Of a stretch of DNA of 8,838 bases, positions 1 through 5,443 are shown piece by piece. How positions within the stretch are numbered: the stretch's first letter is position 1; the number at the start of each line of letters is the position of its first letter. A program made the translations under genes and the position numbers. This DNA is from Propionibacteriaceae bacterium. Lineage in GTDB: Bacteria; Actinomycetota; Actinomycetes; Propionibacteriales; Propionibacteriaceae. Below the pieces are notes generated by a model. The model was not told the DNA's origin. It searched no databases and saw only the letters and a list, made by a program, of their open reading frames with translations. The DNA is taken from assembly GCA_030538175.1 (NCBI GenBank), contig JAUNUL010000105.1, positions 1 through 8,838 on the forward strand, in the 5' to 3' direction.

Positions 1-2
1 CC

Positions 3-677
3 TATGAACTGCCTCTGGGTGAAGGCCAGGTCGCACGGCTGGCAGAGGATGGCGGCGTTGACATTCTCCAGACCTTCCCGAACGAAGGTCCCGAGTCGGC
101 GGTGCTGGTGAGCCGAGTGGAGAAGCCATGGGCGGTCGATGCTGACGGGCGTTCGGTCCCCACGCGGTTCGAGGTCGAGGGTGATTCGATCACTCAGGTG
201 GTTCAGCACAACTCGACGCATACCTATCCGGTCGTTGCTGACCCCTTCTGGGTGCCCGCGATCATCATTGGGCTCCGTGTCGCCGCCCATGTCGTGGTCA
301 AGGTTGGCTCCCGCACAGTCCGGTATGCCGTGGCGCCGGCATCCCGCGTCGTGAATGCCCTTCGGAGCTTCCAGACACTGTCGTTCCGGACAGGCTCCCA
401 CACCTTCCGTCTCGACAAGTCCGCGATGAAGCACATCCTTGAGAGGCACCACCCGAACTACTGGAATGGCACGACCAAATCGACCCAGACGTTCTTCAAT
501 CCATCGATGTCCATCAACGATGTTCGCTCGACCGTGCACGCCGCTCTGCAACAACATCAGGCGACCCTCCGCGTCAGGGGCACGAACGCCCGAATCTCCC
601 TGAGCGGAAAGGTGAACGGCATCAACTACCAGATGGTGGTGGACCAGGGCCGTGTGGTTCAGTTCTATCCCAAGTGA
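3..677 (+). CDS. Secreted polymorphic-toxin-type protein, C-terminal RNase-like domain (5' end missing)
   Basis: The reading frame is open from the window edge, so the start and any signal peptide lie upstream. The first part carries the PWAVDADG motif (about 129-152) and the HTYPVVADPFW motif (about 219-251). Both are typical of the export/spacer region of small secreted actinobacterial proteins that end in variable toxin domains. A short hydrophobic stretch (VPAIIIGLRVAAHVVV) follows. The last ~93 residues (from about nt 396) form a compact domain: K-H-I-L-E-R-H-H (histidine codon at 432-434), W-N-G-T, T-Q-T-F-F, then a beta-rich end with G-K-V-N-G and G-R-V-V-Q-F-Y-P. This pattern resembles BECR-fold RNases (barnase/EndoU/colicin/RelE-like) of polymorphic toxins, possibly the Ntox35-like group. 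The fold assignment is from motif memory only. A small gene starts 8 nt after the stop, as expected for an immunity partner. Confidence 0.75.
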   Translation, partial: YELPLGEGQVARLAEDGGVDILQTFPNEGPESAVLVSRVEKPWAVDADGRSVPTRFEVEGDSITQVVQHNSTHTYPVVADPFWVPAIIIGLRVAAHVVVKVGSRTVRYAVAPASRVVNALRSFQTLSFRTGSHTFRLDKSAMKHILERHHPNYWNGTTKSTQTFFNPSMSINDVRSTVHAALQQHQATLRVRGTNARISLSGKVNGINYQMVVDQGRVVQFYPK

Positions 678-685
678 GGAGAGTT

Positions 686-1210
686 ATGAACGATAATCTT
701 CCCGCGGTGGTGAGTGAGACACTCCTGCTGCTCCCGCACACGGTGACGGATCTTGATGATTTTGTCGCCCGTCCCGAGCACTATCTCATGAGTGTCGAGG
801 CTGAGCCTGTCCGTGCTGCCGAGGTCTGGCTGGACCGGCTCAAGCGCAATCCGTATGGCAGTGATGGGCTGATTCGTTTGGCCTATTTCGGGCGGGACAT
901 TTTCACTGCTGACCAGTGGGATGACGTCGATGGGCTGTGGCACGAACTGGTGGGGCTCTGCCATGGATTCCTGGCTGATGGTCGGGCGGAGAGCTGCTTC
1001 CCGGGGCAACCGCTCGTGATGTCGTTTGAGCGCAAAGGAAAGATCGGCATGTTCCGGGTGGGCGACGATCGTGTCCCTGTTGATCCCAGTGACTTCATCC
1101 CGGGGGTGTTGGACAGCGCGGATCGCTTTTTCGACTGGGTCGAGGAGAACGTCGGCCGGGACTGTTCGGAGATCAAGCAACAGATCCGGGCAGCGCGCAT
1201 GCTGTTGTGA
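686..1210 (+). CDS. Putative immunity protein for the upstream toxin
   Basis: This encodes a soluble protein of 174 residues that I do not recognise by family. It is acidic overall, rich in D, E, W and F, and lacks a signal peptide or membrane segment, which suits a cytoplasmic inhibitor. I chose ATG 686 because a good Shine-Dalgarno (GAGGAGAG, 676-683) overlaps the toxin stop codon (675-677). A GTG at 674 in the same frame would remove that site and is less likely. The position directly behind a toxin module, the likely translational coupling and the shared terminator downstream are the basis for the immunity call. No catalytic motif is visible. Base use looks less GC-biased than in the genes from 2190 onward (many GAT, TAT and CAT codons), which fits an exchangeable toxin-immunity cassette. 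An unrelated small protein cannot be excluded. Confidence 0.6.
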   Translation: MNDNLPAVVSETLLLLPHTVTDLDDFVARPEHYLMSVEAEPVRAAEVWLDRLKRNPYGSDGLIRLAYFGRDIFTADQWDDVDGLWHELVGLCHGFLADGRAESCFPGQPLVMSFERKGKIGMFRVGDDRVPVDPSDFIPGVLDSADRFFDWVEENVGRDCSEIKQQIRAARMLL

Positions 1211-1222
1211 GTCGGATCGTTG

Positions 1223-1240
1223 TCGAGATAATCGTCTCGA
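1223..1240. repeat. Short perfect inverted repeat
   Basis: TCGAGA (1223-1228) and TCTCGA (1235-1240) are separated by 6 nt, just after the immunity gene stop. It is probably an accessory hairpin upstream of the main terminator; no other role is visible. Confidence 0.4.
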
Positions 1241-1244
1241 TTAG

Positions 1245-1274
1245 CCGGGTCGTCACCTTCTGGTGACGGCCCGG
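1245..1274. terminator. Strong hairpin terminator after the toxin-immunity pair
   Basis: Two 13-nt arms, CCGGGTCGTCACC (1245-1257) and GGTGACGGCCCGG (1262-1274), pair over their full length with one G-U wobble around a TTCT loop. No T-run follows, which is common in GC-rich actinobacteria. It lies 34 nt past the immunity gene and about 110 nt past the end of the oppositely oriented methyltransferase, so it may stop transcription from both sides. Confidence 0.75.
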
Positions 1275-1324
1275 TCTGCTGTCCTGCACCGGGCAGTTCA
1301 ACGCGCCCACGGCCGAGGTTAACT

Positions 1325-1355
1325 TGTCCTCCCTGTCACAAATGACAGTGGGACA
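1325..1355. repeat. Nested inverted repeat, possible operator or orphan IS end
   Basis: An inner perfect pair CTGTCA / TGACAG (1333-1338, 1343-1348) around CAAA is flanked by an outer pair TGTCC / GGACA (1325-1329, 1351-1355). A related half, TGTCACGAATG, recurs at 1385-1395 across the methyltransferase stop. The TGTCC...GGACA plus TGTCA...TGACA pattern recalls terminal repeats of some actinobacterial insertion sequences, but no transposase is nearby. An operator is the alternative. Confidence 0.4.
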
Positions 1356-1386
1356 CGCCAAGCGGCCGGCTCCATCACGCCCTATG

Positions 1387-2145
1387 TCACGAATGCCCCG
1401 AGTCGATGGGTGCAACACGGAGGCTGATCGGCCAGCGGGCGGCTCGCCGTCGTGCTGGGTCGCCCCACAGGTCGGTCAGGTCGGTGGCGAACCGTTCGAG
1501 GATGTCCGTACGCCCTCCCAGTCGCGCGTTCGTCACCGCTGACCAGGTCGACACATAACCCAGCATTCCGGGCAGATCGAAGTCCTTCACGATCTCGAAA
1601 CGCGGGGGTGCCACCTCCTCGAACGGAAAATCCAGCGTCCGATAACCGGCGTCCACATGCGCCCGCTCGACGGGCCAGAACGGACCGATCTCGTCGCGAT
1701 AGAACCGCTGGAAGCGCTCGTTCAGATCGGCATCGAGTTCCTGGCGGCCATAGGTGATCAGCGCGAGAACGCAACCGAGGGCAGCGACTCGGCGTACCTC
1801 GGCATAAAAGCGCGGCAGGTCGAACCAGTGGGCCGCCTGGGCAACGGCCACGAGACCAACCGATGCGTCCGCGAGGGCCAACTCTTCGGCGGGGGCTTGG
1901 ACATACTGAACACGAGGATGCGGCTTTGCATTCGCCAACTGCTCCGCACTCGGGTCCGCGCCGATCACCGACGCGAAGTGCTCCGCGAGCTGGACCGTGA
2001 ACTGGCCGTTCCCGCAGCCGACGTCCACCGCCACTCGCTCCGCCGGTGCGAGCTCGGCCAAGTACGCCGCCAAGGCCGGTGGATAGGTCGGACGGAATTG
2101 GGCGTATTGCTGCCCACCAACTTCGAACCAATTGCGTCGACTCAC
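1387..2145 (-). CDS. Class I SAM-dependent methyltransferase
   Basis: This is a soluble methyltransferase of 252 residues with a Rossmann-type fold, transferring a methyl group from S-adenosylmethionine to an unknown acceptor. Motif I is clear (VDVGCGNGQF, residues 40-49). An acidic residue at the end of beta-2 (D64 in GADPS) would bind the ribose. A post-I segment (residues 81-90) and the AQAAHWFD motif (102-109) follow; the latter is characteristic of the Methyltransf_11/25-type group that includes yeast Crg1/Tmt1-like enzymes. The N-terminal YAQFRPTYP (14-22) and the late VSTWSAV (198-204) also fit that group, and the length is normal. The start is GTG 2143-2145, with a purine-rich CAGGGG directly before it rather than a well-spaced Shine-Dalgarno, so it is not certain. 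The gene is divergent from the sulfur-relay operon with a 44-bp gap. The substrate cannot be read from sequence. Confidence 0.88.
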   Translation of the reverse strand: MSRRNWFEVGGQQYAQFRPTYPPALAAYLAELAPAERVAVDVGCGNGQFTVQLAEHFASVIGADPSAEQLANAKPHPRVQYVQAPAEELALADASVGLVAVAQAAHWFDLPRFYAEVRRVAALGCVLALITYGRQELDADLNERFQRFYRDEIGPFWPVERAHVDAGYRTLDFPFEEVAPPRFEIVKDFDLPGMLGYVSTWSAVTNARLGGRTDILERFATDLTDLWGDPARRRAARWPISLRVAPIDSGHS

Positions 2146-2174
2146 CCCTGAATCGTACGGAGAGCAAGCCTGTT

Positions 2175-2180
2175 TAGGAT
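2175..2180 (+). promoter_or_regulatory. Candidate -10 box for the sulfur-relay operon
   Basis: TAGGAT lies in the 44-bp divergent gap between the methyltransferase and the TusA-like gene. No convincing -35 is present. If it is used, transcription would begin near 2187. That would make the GTG 2190 or ATG 2196 start nearly leaderless and would favour GTG 2223 for Shine-Dalgarno-driven translation. Confidence 0.25.
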
Positions 2181-2189
2181 CGAGGCGGC

Positions 2190-2471
2190 GTGGCGATGGC
2201 CGCCATGTCAGTTGGGGGAGCGGTGCAGGCGAGCGAAGAGGGTCGCGGCGAACTGCCGGCCGACCGGTGGGATGCCGGGGACATGGGCTGCGGGGAGCTG
2301 GTGATCAAGCTCCGCGGGCGCATGCTGGCTCTCGAGCCGGGTCAGCTCTTCGAGCTGATCGCCACCGATCCGGGTGGCCTTGAAGACATCCCTGCCTGGT
2401 GCCGCCTCACCGGTCACAATCTCGTGCTGGTCGACTTCCCCAGTTATCTCATCCGTCGAAAAGAAGGCTGA
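2190..2471 (+). CDS. TusA-family sulfur carrier protein
   Basis: This is a small cytoplasmic protein (93 residues from this start) with a TusA/SirA/YedF fold. That family carries a persulfide on a conserved cysteine and passes it to partner proteins. The carrier cysteine is C34 (codon 2289-2291) in DMGCGELVIKLR, where E. coli TusA has RCPEPV, so the usual CPxP prolines are lost. The rest follows TusA: LEPGQLFELIATDP, then GLEDIPAWCRLTGHNLV (compare TusA DDPATTRDIPGFC), ending in YLIRRKEG. C71 matches the second TusA cysteine. The start is ambiguous. GTG 2190 and ATG 2196 lie behind a weak GAGG (2182-2185). GTG 2223 has GGGGGAG (2214-2220) only 2 nt away and would still keep the whole domain. 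The stop lies 5 nt before the DsrE-like start, so the genes form one operon. Confidence 0.85.
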   Translation: MAMAAMSVGGAVQASEEGRGELPADRWDAGDMGCGELVIKLRGRMLALEPGQLFELIATDPGGLEDIPAWCRLTGHNLVLVDFPSYLIRRKEG

Positions 2472-2476
2472 CTCCC

Positions 2477-2836
2477 ATGGGTTCGTTCTGTGTTTCCATC
2501 TCCCACGCCAAGGACAACGTCGACAAGGCGACCGTCGCGTTCGTCGTCGCCAATGCGGCCGTCGGCTCCGATCAGGACACGACCGTGTTCGTCTCGTCCG
2601 AAGGTGTGCACCTCGCCACGCAGGGGTACGCCGACGACATGCACGAAGAAGGCTTCGCCCCGCTGAAGGAGCTCATCGACTCGTTCGTCGAGGCCGGCGG
2701 CAAGATCTGGGTGTGCTCCCCCTGCTTCAAGAAGCGCGGGTACACCGAAGACCAGCTCATCGAGGGCACCACCATGGTTGGTGGCGCCAAGCTCGTCGAG
2801 CTGCTCGCCGGTGGCGCGGCCCACGTGTCGTACTGA
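2477..2836 (+). CDS. DsrE-family sulfur-transfer protein
   Basis: This protein of 119 residues has the DsrE/DsrF-like fold (predicted peroxiredoxin-like COG2044 type), a family that often works beside TusA in sulfur relays. Visible features are a first beta strand with C5 (GSFCVSIS), a helix at 11-29, a strand with D34-T-T-V-F-V-S, and a motif at residues 77-88, IWVCSPCFKKRG. There C80 and C83 form a CxxC pair where DsrE-like proteins place their active cysteine. The end (GTTMVGGAKLVELL) is typical of the family. ATG 2477 follows AAGAAGG (2461-2467) at about 9 nt. It lies between two TusA-like modules on one transcript, so its likely job is accepting or donating persulfide between them; this is inferred. 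A redox role for the CxxC pair is the alternative. Confidence 0.85.
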   Translation: MGSFCVSISHAKDNVDKATVAFVVANAAVGSDQDTTVFVSSEGVHLATQGYADDMHEEGFAPLKELIDSFVEAGGKIWVCSPCFKKRGYTEDQLIEGTTMVGGAKLVELLAGGAAHVSY

Positions 2837-2886
2837 TCGCTGACCAACCGCCCAACCCAGACTGATCCGGGGGCTGATCCGACTCC

Positions 2887-4506
2887 ATGACTGACCAAGC
2901 GCTGCGCCATCCGTACCCACCCGACGTCAGCTTCGACGGCGGTGATCTCGACTGCGGCAATGGGCTGCTCCTGCTCATCCGCAAGCACATCGACCCGCTG
3001 GCGAACGGGGGGTTGCTGGAGATCCTGTCGCTCGACTCGACGGTCGAGGTGGACCTGCCGGCTTGGTGTCGCCTCACCGGCAACGAGTTGGTGAACCAGC
3101 ACAAGGGCAGCGTCGCGATTGATGGCGTCGACCATCCGCAGTGGAGCTTCCTCGTCAGTCGGGGTGCGTTCACGGCCCCTGAGGATGCTGAGCTTGCAGA
3201 AACGGTGTCGGCGGCGCCGGCGGCGGTGGTCCCGGAGCTGGCGGTCGTGCCCGGGAAGCGCAAGCAGCGCAAGAAGGTGCAGATGGCGATCACGCAGGAG
3301 GTCGTGCAGCCGGTCATCCCGACCGAGCTGCCGGCCCCCGCGCCGGCGCCGACGATCGCGCCGCTGTCGGTGGTCAACATGGGCAGCTGGCCGCGGCCGG
3401 CGTGGCTGTTGCACGCACTGCACGAACATCTCGCCGGTCGGCTCCCGGATGCCGAGTTCCAGGCGGCGGCCGATGACGCGGTCCGCCTCGCGGTCGCCGC
3501 CCAGGAACGGGCCGGTGCGGATGTTGTCACCGACGGCGAGATGCGGCGCGACAACTATTCGAGCTTCGTCGGCGGACTGCTCGACAACTGCCAGCTGATC
3601 CCGATCACGGACTTGCTGCCGTATGTCGATGATCCGCTGCAGTTCGAGAAGGAGTTGCGTGCGCTCGATGTCCCCGCGGGGGAGGTACGCCACCCCGCCG
3701 TCTTCGGGCCGCTCGGGAGGTCGAAGCCCTTGGCGGTGCACGAGACGGAGTTCGTGCGGTCCATCACCGACCGCCCGATCAAGGTCGACCTGCCCGGGCC
3801 CTATCTGCTGACCCGGACCATGTGGATGGAGTGCATCTCCGACCGGGCGTACGACACCCGTGAAGAACTGGCGCGCGATGTTGTCCGCGTACTCCGCGAA
3901 GAAATCCACCACCTGCTCGCGGCGGGCGTCGCGCTCATCCAGATCGACGAACCCGTGCTGACCGAAGTGGTTTATGGGCAGGCGGGTGAGGGTGGGCGCA
4001 CGTTCATGTGTGGTGCGCTCGGCGAACGGCTCGGGGTGGACGAGGAACTCGCGCTCGCCCGGGACCTGCTCCAGGAAGTCACCGCTGGCCTGCCGGCCGA
4101 CCGCCTCGCCGTGCATGTCTGCCGCGGCAACTGGACCCCGGATGAGAGCAAGGCGTTGGCGGGGGACTATCGCCCGCTGACCCCGTTGCTGGCGTCGTTG
4201 AACGTGCACACGTTGGTGCTTGAGTTGAGTACGCCGCGCGCCGGGGAACTCGCCGCGCTCGAGGGAATCCGTGACGACCAGCGCATCGGCGTCGGGGTGT
4301 TCAACCAGAAACAACCCCAGAACGAGACCTTCGAGGCTGTGCTCGACCGGGCCCGCCGGGCCATCGATGTGTGGGGGCGTGAACGGGTGCTGCTCACCAC
4401 TGACTGTGGTTTCGCGACCTTCGCCGACAACCCCATCCTGGCTGCCCAGCAAGCCGAGGGGGCGCTGGCGATGATGGCGCGGGTCAGGGACGCGCTGCGC
4501 GTCTAG
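2887..4506 (+). CDS. TusA-like domain fused to a MetE-type zinc methyltransferase-fold enzyme
   Basis: This two-domain protein has 539 residues. Residues ~16-93 are a second TusA-like domain: carrier C23 in LDCGNGLLLLIRK, then VDLPAWCRLTGNELV, almost the same motif as in the stand-alone protein (identical PAWCRLTG). It ends in a WSFLVSRG segment matching the TusA C-terminus. Residues ~95-158 are a P/A-rich linker with a basic patch (GKRKQRKK, 123-130). Residues ~159-539 match the C-terminal catalytic half of cobalamin-independent methionine synthase: GSWPRP (166-171), VTDGEMRRD (214-222), QIDEP (352-356), H410-V-C412, E446 and C507 (TTDCGF). The last four residues correspond to the MetE zinc ligands. 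The MetE N-terminal folate-binding half is absent, so this is not a standard MetE. The zinc site should activate a thiol; the carrier domain suggests sulfur rather than methyl delivery. The product (homocysteine or another thiol) is inferred. There is 50 nt between it and the DsrE-like gene. Confidence 0.9.
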   Translation: MTDQALRHPYPPDVSFDGGDLDCGNGLLLLIRKHIDPLANGGLLEILSLDSTVEVDLPAWCRLTGNELVNQHKGSVAIDGVDHPQWSFLVSRGAFTAPEDAELAETVSAAPAAVVPELAVVPGKRKQRKKVQMAITQEVVQPVIPTELPAPAPAPTIAPLSVVNMGSWPRPAWLLHALHEHLAGRLPDAEFQAAADDAVRLAVAAQERAGADVVTDGEMRRDNYSSFVGGLLDNCQLIPITDLLPYVDDPLQFEKELRALDVPAGEVRHPAVFGPLGRSKPLAVHETEFVRSITDRPIKVDLPGPYLLTRTMWMECISDRAYDTREELARDVVRVLREEIHHLLAAGVALIQIDEPVLTEVVYGQAGEGGRTFMCGALGERLGVDEELALARDLLQEVTAGLPADRLAVHVCRGNWTPDESKALAGDYRPLTPLLASLNVHTLVLELSTPRAGELAALEGIRDDQRIGVGVFNQKQPQNETFEAVLDRARRAIDVWGRERVLLTTDCGFATFADNPILAAQQAEGALAMMARVRDALRV

Positions 4507-4529
4507 TTGTTAGGGGTCACCCCGCCCGG

Positions 4530-4988
4530 TCAGCTTTGGGTGGCTGCCGCCCGGATGTCGTCAAGCTCCTTGGTGAGCATCTTGCGAGTGAACATCGACC
4601 CGAGGGGGCCCATCATCCTGGCCATCATCCGCGTCATCGCGGCCTCGGGCAGCTCGACGTCGAAAGTCACGGTGAGCAACGTCCCGACCGGGTCGGCGGC
4701 CAGGTCCATGGTGGTGACATAGCGGACCGCGCCTGCCGCCGAAGCGACAACCGTGCGTTCGGGCTCGATCGCCTCGACGACCTCGAGCTCTTGGCTCTCG
4801 GCCCGGCCGAACACGGTGCGGGTCTCGCGCCAGCGGGTGCCGGTGGCGTACGGGCCCTCGGTCAGCCGCTCGATCTCACTGATGGCCGACACCCTCGCCT
4901 TCGCCTGATCGAGGTCGGTGATGATCTCCCACACGCGCTCGCGCGGTGCGGCGATCGTGCTGCTCACGGTGACGGACTGTCCGGCCAT
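4530..4988 (-). CDS. SRPBCC (START/polyketide-cyclase-like) family protein
   Basis: This protein of 152 residues has the helix-grip fold of the SRPBCC superfamily, which binds hydrophobic ligands in a deep cavity. The N-terminus (VTVSSTIAAPRERVWEIITDLDQA, residues 6-29) is the family signature of a beta strand followed by the P-x-x-V-W helix. Then come the G-T-R-W strand (50-53), E-L-E-V-V-E-A-I-E-P (67-76), a beta-rich middle, and a long C-terminal helix with a methionine-rich stretch (MTRMMARMMGPLG, 118-130). No signal peptide or enzyme-specific motif is present. The ATG at 4986-4988 has an ideal Shine-Dalgarno, AGGAGG, on the minus strand (4994-4999). The gene converges on the MetE-type gene with only 23 bp between; that gap has a weak GGGGTCACCCC palindrome. 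It is divergent from the thioesterase gene. Its ligand is unknown. Confidence 0.85.
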   Translation of the reverse strand: MAGQSVTVSSTIAAPRERVWEIITDLDQAKARVSAISEIERLTEGPYATGTRWRETRTVFGRAESQELEVVEAIEPERTVVASAAGAVRYVTTMDLAADPVGTLLTVTFDVELPEAAMTRMMARMMGPLGSMFTRKMLTKELDDIRAAATQS

Positions 4989-5023
4989 GGGTTCCTCCTG
5001 GCTGCAAGTGAAAGGCTGGGGGC

Positions 5024-5440
5024 ATGGCCCGCGTACAGCTCGATTATCCCGACCACATCTTCACCTTCAGCACCGATCTCAGCGTGCGCTTCGACGACGT
5101 CAACATCGCCGCGCACCTGGGTTTCGACAAGCTGGTCAGCCTGGTGAATGAGGCGCGCTCGCAATATCTGGCGACGTTCGGGATTGCCGAGACCGCGTCG
5201 CCGGGGCTGATCGTGGCGGACGTCGCGGTGATGTACCTCGCCGAGGCTCGTCATCGGGACGTGCTGCGGATCGATGTCGGCGTCGCGGAGCGGACCAGGG
5301 TTGGTGGTGACATCGCCTATCGCGTGGTCCGTGCGGCCGATGACACGGTGGTTGCGATCGCCAAGACCGGGATTGTGTTCTTCGACTACGAGCTCGGGAA
5401 GGTCGTTTCCGCGGTCGAGGCGTTTCCGCAGCCGGCTTAG
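5024..5440 (+). CDS. Hotdog-fold acyl-CoA thioesterase-like protein (4HBT/YbgC type)
   Basis: This protein of 138 residues has a single hotdog domain, the usual length of the 4HBT/YbgC/FadM thioesterases that hydrolyse acyl-CoA. The signature region VRFDDVNIAAHLGFDKLVSLVNEAR (residues 21-45) aligns with the family pattern D-x-D-x-x-G-H-V-N-N...E-A-R. D25, H31, E43, A44 and R45 are kept. N27 stands where the family's catalytic aspartate (D17 of Pseudomonas 4HBT) is expected. The rest shows the expected strands: IVADVAVMYLAEARHRDVLRI, then GGDIAYRVVR and AIAKTGIVFFDYELGK. ATG 5024 has an AAAGG site (5011-5015) 8 nt upstream. The start lies 35 bp from the divergent SRPBCC gene, and the stop is 3 nt from the end of the convergent oxidoreductase gene. 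The substrate is not predictable. Confidence 0.85.
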   Translation: MARVQLDYPDHIFTFSTDLSVRFDDVNIAAHLGFDKLVSLVNEARSQYLATFGIAETASPGLIVADVAVMYLAEARHRDVLRIDVGVAERTRVGGDIAYRVVRAADDTVVAIAKTGIVFFDYELGKVVSAVEAFPQPA

Positions 5441-5443
5441 GCC

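Noticed and set aside
396..677. C-terminal toxin domain considered as a classical EndoU nuclease
   Set aside because: The ending and the single His-rich helix are reminiscent, but the usual paired histidine strands of EndoU are not evident, so only a broader BECR-like call is made.
665..1180. Minus-strand open frame opposite the immunity gene
   Set aside because: It covers the same DNA as a plus-strand gene with a good ribosome site and operon position; its product shows no motif.
1657..2151. Plus-strand open frame opposite the methyltransferase
   Set aside because: Antisense shadow. The minus strand has a complete SAM-binding motif and normal family length.
2572..4452. Very long minus-strand open frame (626 codons) opposite the MetE-type gene
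   Set aside because: It is a GC-bias shadow of the real gene: its product is R/D/H-rich low-complexity sequence with no recognisable domain, while the plus strand carries clear catalytic motifs.
4507..4529. GGGGTCACCCC palindrome between the convergent MetE-type and SRPBCC genes as a terminator
   Set aside because: The stem is only 4-5 bp with almost no loop; too weak to list as a terminator.
4536..5147. Plus-strand open frame opposite the SRPBCC gene
   Set aside because: It runs through the divergent start region of two better supported genes; no domain is visible.
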